From: Flammeovirga yaeyamensis
GTDB taxonomy: Bacteria > Bacteroidota > Bacteroidia > Cytophagales > Flammeovirgaceae
Direction of reading: 5' to 3'
Assembly (NCBI RefSeq): GCF_018736045.1
Contig: NZ_CP076133.1
Coordinates: forward strand, 1,612,001-1,676,000
Length of the DNA: 64,000 nucleotides
Position 1 is the stretch's first letter; every line of letters begins with the position of its first letter. This document shows, piece by piece, positions 29,485 through 38,077 of this stretch. Made by a program: the position numbers and the translations under genes. The notes beneath the pieces are model-generated. The model saw only the letters and a list, made by a program, of their open reading frames with translations, ran no database searches and was not told where the DNA came from.

Positions 29485-31635
29485 TTAATTTTCTAAAATT
29501 CTATCGACTACTAATTGTCTAAATTCTTTGGTAAGCATGGCAAAATAAGCAGTAAATCCTGTTATTCTCACCACTAAATCAGGATAAAGTTCTGGATTTT
29601 CATGTGCTGCAAGTACTTGTGATTTATCCATTATATTGACATTGATTAATGTACCTCCTAATTCAAAATGAGTTTTGATAATTGCCCCAATAACATCTGC
29701 ATGTTCTTGTTTTGCTAATGTAGGATCCAATTCCCATTGCATAGGTGCGGTGTTTCCAAAACCAGGCTGAACTTCCGCAACGGCTCTTGCTAGTGCTAAC
29801 GATCCGCCATCAATCACAAATCCTGGTGTTGGGTTGGCTCCGTGATTTATTGGCTGATGTGCCTTTCTTCCATTTGGAGTGGCTTGAACTGCTTTCCCTA
29901 ACCCTACTGTATTGGCCCAAGAGAATAATCCTGGAATAAAACAGTATCGGTTATCTTGAGAAGATTTGGATTTTACTTCTTTACTGAAAAAAGCACTAAT
30001 TTCTTTTGCCCATTGATCTCCGATCGTATTCCCTTGTCCGTATCTTTCTGAATTCTGAAGTAAAAGACGAGTTCTTTCACCATTTTCATCTTCAAAATTT
30101 GATTGTAAATGATGAGATAAGTCGTTCCAATCCAAGCGATGTTCTTTTTCTATCCTCTGTTGTATTGCAGCGAACGAATCAGCGACAATAGCTATACCTG
30201 CTCCATCAATTGATAAATTGTAATACATAGCACCATCATCACTTACATCCTTTCCTTTCTCAAGTGGTCCATAAGAAAGCAAATTAAGTATTAGCTCTGG
30301 CTCATTGTATTTTTGATACTTCAAATGATGAAGAATTCCATCTGCAGCTGTTTGAATGGCTATCGACAAGTGAGATTTAAAGTTACTCCAAAGTTGAGCT
30401 GTTGAGTTTTCTTGGTCGCCATTGATCATCTCCTCAAAAGACACCTCAAAAACTTTGGCCATATTCACTTTTACCAAATCATTCATAGTGTATTCCAATC
30501 CTGGAAGTGACATCCAATTACAACCCACAGCAATTCTTTTCCTAGCTAAATCTTCAGAATAACCATTTTTCATGAATCCGGCGATTAAGCCCTTATCACC
30601 CGAGAAACGTGGCCAAGCATTTTTATTTTTGATTAAATATTCTAGTGATTTTTGATAAAGTGCCTCGTTCATATGATCATGCACTCTCACTGTTATATTT
30701 AATGATGTATTTATTTTGTCTGCAGCTTCTAAGATTAAGAAAGAAATTTCTGATGCAACATCTCCTCCATTTCCATCAGGGCCTCCTAATTGCCAATAAA
30801 TAGGATCGTTAATCAAGAAACAAGCAAGGAAGTAGATAGCATCATCTTTTGTAATTAATCCTTGTTGAATATCATTTTCATAAAATGGCTGCAAAAGGGT
30901 ATCGATTTGCCCACCTGCTCCATCTCTATTATAAGTTCTTGAGGCTAGGTGATACCATATAATCCATTGACATGCTTGTCTTAATGTTTTAGGAGGATGA
31001 TGTAAGATTGCTTCATTAGTTTCTTTCATTTGAATCAAATTCTCCTTTAATTCTGGAGATTTTTCTTCCTTGATTTTAATAGCAATATCATCAATATGAC
31101 GTTGAATCCAACCTTGAATGGCCTTAATTGCCTTTCGGTGAGCATCGTAAAACTCATTTTGCTCAGCTGAAGAGTTTATTTTATTATTACTATCAATTTT
31201 AGATAATAAACCATCCCAACCGAGTTGTAAACCTAAACTAAAATCTGGAGCAAAATGGGCATCATCACCTATACCATGAATGATATCATACTTCTTTTGA
31301 TTTTCCTCTAAATGAGTATATGGATAATCTGGATTCCATTTGTTTGGACGCATTTTAGACATAAAGTACATCCAACGCCCAGCAAAAGCATCATTTGCAT
31401 CTATATAAGTAGGATGGTTATCCATTAAATTACAGAAATTCTTGGTCCAACCCTCTGTACCATAAAATGAACCATCTTCATGATTTGGAATAATTTCCCA
31501 AGCGTTCTCCTTTGGAACTGCTATTCTTCCATAATCATCTTCATCCAAAAGACCTTCTAAAGCTATCTTTTCTTTTGTCTGTAGGGCCTTTTGTTTTTTT
31601 AGTTCAGTTAATCTTTGTAAGTAAATTTCTTTCAT
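29485..31635 (-). CDS. Divergent glycyl radical enzyme (PFL-like family)
   Basis: A 716-residue glycyl radical enzyme, shorter than many in the family (about 780-850). The C-terminal radical loop is VVRITGFTAYF, with Gly693 as the radical site. The active-site cysteine is Cys372 in AVGCNWMSLPG. GRE lyases and dehydratases normally have GCVE, with Glu as base, and pyruvate formate-lyase has CC, so neither matches. Other family segments are HHPPKTLRQACQWIIWYHL and TPNGRKAHQPINHGANPTPG. Its start overlaps the activase stop by 4 bp, and the cupin follows by 4 bp. The enzyme is cytosolic and oxygen-sensitive. Substrate unknown; a carbohydrate is plausible from context. The family call is strong, the reaction open. 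Confidence 0.88.
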   Translation of the reverse strand: MKEIYLQRLTELKKQKALQTKEKIALEGLLDEDDYGRIAVPKENAWEIIPNHEDGSFYGTEGWTKNFCNLMDNHPTYIDANDAFAGRWMYFMSKMRPNKWNPDYPYTHLEENQKKYDIIHGIGDDAHFAPDFSLGLQLGWDGLLSKIDSNNKINSSAEQNEFYDAHRKAIKAIQGWIQRHIDDIAIKIKEEKSPELKENLIQMKETNEAILHHPPKTLRQACQWIIWYHLASRTYNRDGAGGQIDTLLQPFYENDIQQGLITKDDAIYFLACFLINDPIYWQLGGPDGNGGDVASEISFLILEAADKINTSLNITVRVHDHMNEALYQKSLEYLIKNKNAWPRFSGDKGLIAGFMKNGYSEDLARKRIAVGCNWMSLPGLEYTMNDLVKVNMAKVFEVSFEEMINGDQENSTAQLWSNFKSHLSIAIQTAADGILHHLKYQKYNEPELILNLLSYGPLEKGKDVSDDGAMYYNLSIDGAGIAIVADSFAAIQQRIEKEHRLDWNDLSHHLQSNFEDENGERTRLLLQNSERYGQGNTIGDQWAKEISAFFSKEVKSKSSQDNRYCFIPGLFSWANTVGLGKAVQATPNGRKAHQPINHGANPTPGFVIDGGSLALARAVAEVQPGFGNTAPMQWELDPTLAKQEHADVIGAIIKTHFELGGTLINVNIMDKSQVLAAHENPELYPDLVVRITGFTAYFAMLTKEFRQLVVDRILEN

Positions 31636-32516
31636 TTTCTATATTGTTGAAGCTGCTTGTTCCATGTTTCCAAATCAGCTCTATTTATTTCATTTTCTAT
31701 TTCAAATGGATTCTCCAATCCCAAGTTTTTATATTTCTGATTCCCTAAAGTATGATAAGGATTCAGTTGGTAATTAGTACAATGATCAAGTGATGATACA
31801 AACTGTATTAACTTTTGAATTTCATTGTCATTATCATTTACTGATGGAATTAATGGAGTTCTCAATTCATAACTATTTCCAGTACTATCTAATTTTTTGA
31901 TATTCTGAAGCACCTTATCATTATCAATTAATGTCCATTTTTTGTGTTCCACTGAAGTCATCAATTTGAGATCAATTAACCAATGATCTACCAAGGGTAA
32001 AAACTTCTCAATAGTCTCCCACTTCATCGAAAAATTACTTTCAATACAAATATGTATTGACTTCGATCTTAAATATTGAATACATTCATACAAAAACTGA
32101 TGCTGTATCAATGGTTCACCTCCAGAAAATGTGACACCGCCTTTTGATTTCACAAAGAAGGGTATATCCAATTCGATTTGCTTAAATAAGCTTTCTATTG
32201 TATGATATTCTCCGATCTTATGCATACTTCCGGAATAACACACCTCAGAACATTCCATACACTGAGTGCATTTAGAAGCATTAAAGTGAACTTTACCGTT
32301 ATTAACAAATAACGCTTTTGTTTCGCATACTTTGATACATTCCAGACATTGAATACACTTATTTTCTAAACGCTCAATTTCTGGTTTTCTCAAAAATGTT
32401 TCGGGATTATGGCACCATGCACAACGCATATTACAGCCTTTCATAAAGACTACAGAACGTATTCCTGGTCCATCATGAATTGATAATCGCTGTATTTTAG
32501 TTATAACCCCTTTCAT
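31632..32516 (-). CDS. Glycyl radical enzyme activase (radical SAM)
   Basis: A 294-residue radical SAM enzyme that installs the glycyl radical on the neighbouring GRE. The SAM cluster motif is CNMRCAWC (Cys28, 32, 35). An inserted ferredoxin-like domain carries two four-Cys sets, Cys54/57/60/64 and Cys83/86/89/93, as in GRE activases other than the short PFL activase. GGVTFSGGEPL and RTPLIPSVNDN are typical. It is the first gene of the operon, overlapping the GRE by 4 bp (ATGA). Confidence 0.93.
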   Translation of the reverse strand: MKGVITKIQRLSIHDGPGIRSVVFMKGCNMRCAWCHNPETFLRKPEIERLENKCIQCLECIKVCETKALFVNNGKVHFNASKCTQCMECSEVCYSGSMHKIGEYHTIESLFKQIELDIPFFVKSKGGVTFSGGEPLIQHQFLYECIQYLRSKSIHICIESNFSMKWETIEKFLPLVDHWLIDLKLMTSVEHKKWTLIDNDKVLQNIKKLDSTGNSYELRTPLIPSVNDNDNEIQKLIQFVSSLDHCTNYQLNPYHTLGNQKYKNLGLENPFEIENEINRADLETWNKQLQQYRK

Positions 32517-32525
32517 TTATATAGT

Positions 32526-32551
32526 ATAGTTATCTATTGAAGTATAACTAT
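32526..32551 (-). promoter_or_regulatory. Leader inverted repeat of the GRE operon
   Basis: ATAGTTAT and ATAACTAT arms with a 10-nt spacer, ending 9 bp upstream of the activase ATG. It could be an operator or an RNA hairpin near the ribosome-binding region. Confidence 0.4.
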
Positions 32552-32586
32552 TTAAGTGTATTTTTTTCATTTATCTATTTACACGA

Positions 32587-32619
32587 CAAATATACGGCAT
32601 CTAACCTATTAGGATCAAA
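32587..32619 (-). promoter_or_regulatory. Promoter of the GRE operon
   Basis: On the minus strand, TTTG (32616-32619), a 21-bp spacer, then TATATTTG (32587-32594), an exact match to the Bacteroidota TTTG/TAnnTTTG promoter, about 70 bp upstream of the activase start. Confidence 0.65.
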
Positions 32620-32683
32620 AATAAATTGTGAACTAGAACGTGTATTTTGTGTACTATTTCGATATTAATAATGTATTAACACA

Positions 32684-32719
32684 AAAAAAGTGATGACCTT
32701 TTGAGATCATCACTTTTTT
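32684..32719 (-). terminator. Terminator after the small lipoprotein gene
   Basis: Stem built on AGTGATGA / TCATCACT with A-run and T-run flanks, giving seven T residues on the minus strand, 18 bp past the stop at 32737. The A-rich other side may also work rightwards. Confidence 0.85.
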
Positions 32720-32736
32720 AAGCGAAAAGATTGACT

Positions 32737-33342
32737 TTAATTCGGCAAATTGGTAGGGAATTCACCACATTTCATGATACTTCCATCAGAAGACCAAATT
32801 TTAGGGTAAACAACATTACCTCCGCCGCCTTGGCCAAACTCAGGATCAACTACTACACCTAGTAATTCTCCTAGCTTTTCACCAGGAATATAATACTTAG
32901 AGTTTGAGCTATCCCAAACAAGGATGTCGTCCAAGCTAACAGATGTTGTGGTCTTTCCCATTGAAAAACCTGAGTCAGGAATACTAACACATCCTACATC
33001 AGCTTTTAATTCTTGATTGTATGTAGATCCTGAATCAATTTGGATAGAATAATTGTCACCATCTCTATTATACGATGTCACATCTTGGGTATATTCTGCT
33101 ACTACAGTTGTTGCTGCAGTACCAATTTCAACAGACGTTCTTATCACAACTTCAATATTATTAGAAGAGGTATTAAATTGTAGTTGAACATTAGGATCAC
33201 CAAATTCGTCTGGTGCAGGGATTTCATCCGTTACAAAATAGACGTAATTCACGTCTCTTGGATCTGAATCATCGTCGTCATCACATGAAAATAGACACAC
33301 TGACAATAGCAGTAAAGTAGCTAATCTTGCTATAAGTTTCAT
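32737..33342 (-). CDS. Hypothetical surface lipoprotein
   Basis: A lipoprotein of about 201 residues. A signal segment (MKLIARLATLLLLSVCLFSC) is followed by five Asp, a common Bacteroidota arrangement and possibly a surface-export signal. The frame is open from 33363, but 33342 places the signal peptide at the very start and is preferred. The rest is beta-rich with Gly-rich patches (FGQGGGGNVVYP), a single VGC, and Cys near the end (MKCGEF). No family is recognised. It lies between the GRE operon and two T9SS proteins, with its own terminator. Confidence 0.7.
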   Translation of the reverse strand: MKLIARLATLLLLSVCLFSCDDDDDSDPRDVNYVYFVTDEIPAPDEFGDPNVQLQFNTSSNNIEVVIRTSVEIGTAATTVVAEYTQDVTSYNRDGDNYSIQIDSGSTYNQELKADVGCVSIPDSGFSMGKTTTSVSLDDILVWDSSNSKYYIPGEKLGELLGVVVDPEFGQGGGGNVVYPKIWSSDGSIMKCGEFPTNLPN

Positions 33343-33516
33343 TGGGTTAAAATTAAGTTTCATTTAAAAATTGGTAATTAAATGTATAGACAAAAAATGA
33401 TTTATATATCTTTAAATCTCTATAAATGTGAAACTTATATGATTACTACAATACTTTTATTGAAAGAATAATATTTCAGTTTACTGATTTACAGCTAATT
33501 AAGTCAATGTAAAAAT

Positions 33517-33550
33517 AAAGGCTGTACTAATAGTTGATTAGACAGCCTTT
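33517..33550 (-). terminator. Terminator of T9SS paralog 1
   Basis: Stem AAAGGCTGT / ACAGCCTTT. On the minus strand it is followed by ATTTTTAC, about 20 bp after the stop at 33571. Confidence 0.85.
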
Positions 33551-33570
33551 ATAAATTGATTTATAACTAT

Positions 33571-35031
33571 TTACGGAATTACAATTTTTGTAGTCTCACT
33601 GTTTTTACCATTTGAAATCGTCAAAATGTAAACTCCCGAAGTAAGATGATCTGGAGTGGTATATGTTGATGTTGTATTGACATCTGGTGCTTCTATCACA
33701 ATATCATGATTAATTACTACACCATTTTGATTGTATAAAACTCCAACTATAGGATGAGCAGGATTTACGTTTCTGACTTCCAATTTTAATTTCTTTTTTG
33801 ACTCTGTAACTGTCGGATACACTTTAGCTGCGAATTTATCTCCAATATCCTCGAAAGAAACAACACCGAAATATTCTACTCCTCCATCAAAATCATATTG
33901 TGCCAAACGATAGAATTTACCAGAAACGTTTTTATCTAAATACTGATACTTCAAATTCACATCACTGTTTCCCGATGCTTTTTCAGAACCTATTACATGC
34001 CAATTCTTTCTATCATCAGAAGCTTCTATATCAAAATGGGATGAGTTAAATTCTAAGGCAGTTTCCCATATTAATAGATTTCCGTTTGGATTCGTTTGGC
34101 CTTTGAAATAGATGATTTTTACTGGGAGATCGATGTCTTCATCACATATGCCACATTCTTTATCACAATTAGTACCATCTCCATAAAAAGTAATATATCC
34201 ACAATGGGAAATTACTGGAACATTAGAGCATTCAATTTTATCATAAATAAGTAATTTCCCTCCATTTCCATTATCTGTTGAGCAATCTCCATCTTCATAA
34301 TCTCCACAAAGGTTTATTTGAGGACTAACTCCTCCATCAAAATTCCTAACTAACATAACTCCACAAATTTTTAAAAATGGAGTATTTTGTGTATAAAATG
34401 AATCAATTAAATTTAACACACCTGTTTCAGTTACATTTAATGTTAATTGACTTTGTCCATCAATCTTTACAATTTTTGCTTTCCCCCTTATTATAACATC
34501 AAATTCTAACGATCCTGAATTTTGAACAGAAACTGATGAAGCAATCAATTCTGCTTTACTATCTACTAATAATTGTTCAATATTAGAATTAAAAATAATA
34601 TCATTACATGAAAGGATAGCATTACCTGTCAATTTCAATAAACCATTTGAGAAATAAATATCGCTAAATTCAAATTCAGATTCTATAGATGAATTCAAAA
34701 CTAAAGTCGAATGATTATCAAATTTTATTGATCCAAATCTTTCAAAAAAAGTATAATCAGCATAATCAGTTACATTGATTGTTAAATCAATATTTTGACC
34801 AATTTCAATGTTGTCTCCTGCTTTAGGATAATTGCTTGTTAGCTGATGATTAGAATCATACCATGGTCCTGCTTTCCAATCATCAGAACCGTTAATAGTA
34901 ACCTTATAATTTATATTTTGGTCAGGACTTTTATAATAATATGTTTCCGAGTAAGCTTTTGAAATAAACGTAGAATCAGCGAATACATTTAAAAGGATAA
35001 AGCTACATAGGAAAAGTAGTTGTTTTCTCAT
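33571..35031 (-). CDS. T9SS-exported protein, tandem paralog 1
   Basis: A 486-residue secreted protein, clearly related to the next gene upstream (35250-36686). It has a signal peptide (to about residue 19) and an N-terminal region of strand repeats with DDWKAGPWYDSNHQLTSNYP. A Cys-rich segment (about 225-300) has CGVM, CGDYEDGDC, CSNV, HCGY, CDKECGICDEDID. Next come an FnIII-like segment (KIIYFKGQTNPNGNLLIWETALEFNSSHFDIEAS) and a Por-type tail ending SETTKIVIP. The FnIII-like part is also shared with the 4,406-residue protein. Function unknown; likely cell-surface adhesion or matrix. Confidence 0.8.
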   Translation of the reverse strand: MRKQLLFLCSFILLNVFADSTFISKAYSETYYYKSPDQNINYKVTINGSDDWKAGPWYDSNHQLTSNYPKAGDNIEIGQNIDLTINVTDYADYTFFERFGSIKFDNHSTLVLNSSIESEFEFSDIYFSNGLLKLTGNAILSCNDIIFNSNIEQLLVDSKAELIASSVSVQNSGSLEFDVIIRGKAKIVKIDGQSQLTLNVTETGVLNLIDSFYTQNTPFLKICGVMLVRNFDGGVSPQINLCGDYEDGDCSTDNGNGGKLLIYDKIECSNVPVISHCGYITFYGDGTNCDKECGICDEDIDLPVKIIYFKGQTNPNGNLLIWETALEFNSSHFDIEASDDRKNWHVIGSEKASGNSDVNLKYQYLDKNVSGKFYRLAQYDFDGGVEYFGVVSFEDIGDKFAAKVYPTVTESKKKLKLEVRNVNPAHPIVGVLYNQNGVVINHDIVIEAPDVNTTSTYTTPDHLTSGVYILTISNGKNSETTKIVIP

Positions 35032-35194
35032 TTTAGTATTAGTTTATTATAGTTTTGATCTTTTGAGTATTAGTTCAAATCTTACTAAACTATAATTATT
35101 CCATATTATTCTTAGGATAGTTAATAAATGATAATGTGAATAAATATTCATTATATCATTAAGAATTAAGTAGTTAATCGTGTAGTACATAAAA

Positions 35195-35229
35195 AAACCA
35201 CATGATTTTTTATAGATATCATGTGGTTT
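35195..35229 (-). terminator. Terminator of T9SS paralog 2
   Basis: Stem AAACCACATGAT / ATCATGTGGTTT. On the minus strand it is followed by TTTT and TATG, about 20 bp past the stop at 35250. Confidence 0.88.
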
Positions 35230-35249
35230 ATAAACTTAAGTATATAATG

Positions 35250-36686
35250 TTATGGAACTACAATCTTAGTAGTTTCACTATTTCTTCCATTTGAAATCAT
35301 CAACAAATAAACACCGGAATTAACAATTTGAGGTGTTGTGTAAAAAGTGGTCATATTTTCATCCGGATCATTAATTAAGATTTCATGATTTATTACAGCA
35401 CCAATTTGATCATACAAAACAGCCACTACAGGGTAAGCTAAATTAATGTTTCTAATTTCAACATTTAATTGCTCAGTGGGTTGTGTAATCGTTGGGTATA
35501 CTTTAGCTGAAAAATCATTTCCAACATTATTAAATGATACAATACCAAAATATTCTTTTTTGGCATCAAAATCTACTTGTTCTAAACGATAGTAATGTTT
35601 AGTATTTGTTTGATTATGATATTGATATTTTATTTTGACATTACTAGTCCCTGCTGCATCTATAGTTGATATTGTTTCCCAATTTTTCCTATCATTTGAA
35701 GCCTGTAAATTAAAATGAGAAGAATTATGTTCAGATGCAGTTTCCCAAATAAGCAAATGACCTGTTGGGGTTTGTTGACCTTTGAAATAAGTTAATTCTA
35801 CAAGCAAATCGATATCACCATCGCATATAACACAATCACAACTTGATTCATTAGCAGCAATATATCCACAACGAACAACTTCAATAGAGTTCTTACATTC
35901 AAATTTACCATCAACAATTAATTTCCCCCCTCTTCCATCATCTACACTACAATTTGTTCCTTTTGGTCCACATAAATCAACTTTTAAACCATTCTTTGCA
36001 TCAAAATGATTTATTCTTAAAGTACCACATACAAGCAAATCCAAATTATTCTTGGATTCAATAATATTCTTTAGATGCATATAACCATCTTCAGCTACAT
36101 TAATTCCAAATTTAGTCTGAGCATTTAATATATCAAAAGTCGCTTCTCCTAGTACTTGGATTGCATATTGATATTCTCCATCATTTTTTGTGTAGTATTT
36201 TCCTTTCACATTCAATTTCGCCCTTTCTTCAACTTTTACAAGACCTGCCTTATTCGTATTTGTAATATTAGTTGTATTCAATAAGGTTTCACCTTGAACA
36301 TAGAGGTTTCCATTATCAAATGTGAAATTCAAAATGTTTACCGTGATATCTTCATTAGTATTAATGTATACTGAAGAGGTGTGATTTTGAGAAATATTTT
36401 TGATTCCTGCCAAATTTAAATCATCAATCTCTGACAATAAATTTATTGTAATACTCTCTTCTTCTCTTAATACAACTGTAGATAAATCGGATGGATATGT
36501 AGATAAGGCTTTTCCATCTTTATCAAACCATTGGTACTTCTTCCAATCATCTAATGAATTAAAAATAAAATTTACATTACTTGCACTTTTGCTCAAATAA
36601 TAATCAATTGCTGTATTAGCAAACAATAGGTTAGCAGTTAATGAAAATAGGACAAGAGGGATCAAAAAACGTAATGTTCTTGTCAT
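35250..36686 (-). CDS. T9SS-exported protein, tandem paralog 2
   Basis: A 478-residue secreted protein with the same architecture as its neighbour: signal peptide (to about residue 24), DDWKKYQWFDKDGKALSTYP, strand repeats, Cys-rich segment (VCGTL, LCGPKGTNC, ECKN, RCGYIAANESSCDCVICDGDID), FnIII-like LVELTYFKGQQTPTGHLLIWETASEHNSSHFNL, and tail NSETTKIVVP. The last third is much more alike between the two than the first third, so they look like an old tandem duplication with a fast-changing N-terminal region. Each gene has its own terminator. Ligand unknown. Confidence 0.8.
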   Translation of the reverse strand: MTRTLRFLIPLVLFSLTANLLFANTAIDYYLSKSASNVNFIFNSLDDWKKYQWFDKDGKALSTYPSDLSTVVLREEESITINLLSEIDDLNLAGIKNISQNHTSSVYINTNEDITVNILNFTFDNGNLYVQGETLLNTTNITNTNKAGLVKVEERAKLNVKGKYYTKNDGEYQYAIQVLGEATFDILNAQTKFGINVAEDGYMHLKNIIESKNNLDLLVCGTLRINHFDAKNGLKVDLCGPKGTNCSVDDGRGGKLIVDGKFECKNSIEVVRCGYIAANESSCDCVICDGDIDLLVELTYFKGQQTPTGHLLIWETASEHNSSHFNLQASNDRKNWETISTIDAAGTSNVKIKYQYHNQTNTKHYYRLEQVDFDAKKEYFGIVSFNNVGNDFSAKVYPTITQPTEQLNVEIRNINLAYPVVAVLYDQIGAVINHEILINDPDENMTTFYTTPQIVNSGVYLLMISNGRNSETTKIVVP

Positions 36687-36793
36687 AATGTTTGTCGTTA
36701 AGTTTACAAATTAGGTTTAATTGACTTTCGTCAAATAGTGAGCATTCTAATTTTGTTCCAAGTAGCGTATATGAATTGTTAATAAAATAGAAA

Positions 36794-36820
36794 AGAGTGT
36801 TTTATTAGTTAAAACACTCT
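36794..36820 (-). terminator. Terminator of the lipoprotein/barrel pair
   Basis: Perfect stem AGAGTGTTTT / AAAACACTCT. On the minus strand it is followed by TTTCTATTTT, about 100 bp downstream of the stop at 36917. Confidence 0.75.
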
Positions 36821-36916
36821 AATCAAAAATTTTACACTCTGTTATATGGATTTATTATAATAAAAAACAATAAATCATTAACATAAACTCAATTATTCGA
36901 GTGGATAGAATAAAGA

Positions 36917-37555
36917 TTATTTCCAAACCAAATATAAATTTAACCCTCCTGTCAACTTATTCTTATTATTGACATTTCCAGCACCAGGTACATAAAAAAC
37001 AGGGTAATCTTCTGGAACAGAAGTATAAGGAACATACGCCAACCTTAAATTTAAGATTAATTTAAAGACATTGGAAATCGGAAAATCTATTTCAAAATTG
37101 GGTTCTAATCCAAAAGAAAATATTCCATTTTTCGAAAATTCTCCTTGGTGATCTCCATAAACATCTCCTTCTATAGCATATTTACTTCTTATACCATAAT
37201 ATGAAAAAATTAAATTGAAATAAGATTTTATTTTTCCTTTTTTATCTCCTATTCCCGGCTTAAAATAAAATCCATTCGTACTATTGAAAGTTGTATTAGG
37301 GAAACGAGTATCATTTCTAACATAACTATAACCAAAAGGGATTTTTAGAACATAATTACTATCTTTAGCTACATAATAATAAACTGGCTCAATAACAATT
37401 CCCTTTCGTTCTTTACCAATATTATTGTAAACAGTTTTTGATAAATCAATACCAAATTCATGATAAGATTGAGCTTTAACTTCAGATGTATTAAAGCTAA
37501 TTAGCATGGTAAGACTAATTATAAACAGTAATGGAGTAAAGTATTGGATATTCAT
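36917..37555 (-). CDS. Putative outer-membrane barrel protein (DUF6048-like)
   Basis: About 212 residues with a signal peptide (MNIQYFTPLLFIISLTMLI to EVKAQ) and then alternating aromatic and hydrophobic strands ending in LYLVWK, typical of small outer-membrane barrels. YHEFGIDLSKTV resembles DUF6048 proteins, which are often found beside DUF6452 lipoproteins; that match is from memory and tentative. The frame is open from 37579; the Met at 37555 fits the signal peptide better. Its 5' end overlaps the upstream lipoprotein gene by 41 bp, so the two are co-transcribed and probably work together. Confidence 0.6.
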   Translation of the reverse strand: MNIQYFTPLLFIISLTMLISFNTSEVKAQSYHEFGIDLSKTVYNNIGKERKGIVIEPVYYYVAKDSNYVLKIPFGYSYVRNDTRFPNTTFNSTNGFYFKPGIGDKKGKIKSYFNLIFSYYGIRSKYAIEGDVYGDHQGEFSKNGIFSFGLEPNFEIDFPISNVFKLILNLRLAYVPYTSVPEDYPVFYVPGAGNVNNKNKLTGGLNLYLVWK

Positions 37556-37949
37556 TATAGACATGTTCAATGTAAACATCTTTAAAAGTAGTTTGAGATT
37601 CAGATTTCATATCTTCGATATCTAATACATAACCACATGCTTTCGATTGGAAATAAAAATTTCTTTCATATGATATTGTTAATGTATCAGTATTGTTCTC
37701 TATATCAGTGAAAACAAATGAAGTCGTATCAGATACCAACGAAATTGGGAAGTAATCTAAATCTGGAATAGAATCATATGTTCCACTTCTTAAGACTTCC
37801 ACTTTTTTATAATGTGATTTCCAATAATTGTCCGAATTTAACCCATCCTCGTAGGTAATCATCACTTTGGGCTCAGAAGAAACTCCACAATCTTCACAAC
37901 TCGGTAATAAGATTGAAAAATAAAGGAGGAGAAATAATAGTTTTTTCAT
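37515..37949 (-). CDS. Small lipoprotein (DUF6452-like)
   Basis: A 144-residue protein with a lipoprotein signal (LLPSC, Cys18) and the nearby CEDCG seen in DUF6452-type lipoproteins of Bacteroidota. The remainder is beta-rich (DTTSFVFTDIENNTDTLTISYERNFYFQSKACGY), with a second conserved-looking Cys. Its 3' end overlaps the barrel gene by 41 bp. Function unknown; an outer-membrane pair with its neighbour is the likely arrangement. Confidence 0.6.
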   Translation of the reverse strand: MKKLLFLLLYFSILLPSCEDCGVSSEPKVMITYEDGLNSDNYWKSHYKKVEVLRSGTYDSIPDLDYFPISLVSDTTSFVFTDIENNTDTLTISYERNFYFQSKACGYVLDIEDMKSESQTTFKDVYIEHVYNEYPILYSITVYN

Positions 37950-38028
37950 GAAATTGAAGAGTAAATACTTTTAGTTCGTTTCAAATAATAGACAATTAGG
38001 TTAATTTGTAAGACAATAAATAATTAAA

Positions 38029-38061
38029 AAAAGGTTACTTTTTTAAAAAAAGTAACCTTTT
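38029..38061 (-). terminator. Terminator of the GH130 operon
   Basis: Stem built on GGTTACTT / AAGTAACC, flanked by A-run and T-run. On the minus strand a seven-T tail follows, 17 bp beyond the GH130 stop. Confidence 0.85.
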
Positions 38062-38077
38062 CGATGATCAATGTATT

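Noticed and set aside
29485-31635. Pyruvate formate-lyase
   Set aside because: The adjacent-cysteine active site of PFL is absent and the activase carries extra ferredoxin-like clusters.
37515-37555. Frameshift joining the two small overlapping genes
   Set aside because: Each has its own signal peptide, so the overlap is normal coupling rather than a broken single gene.
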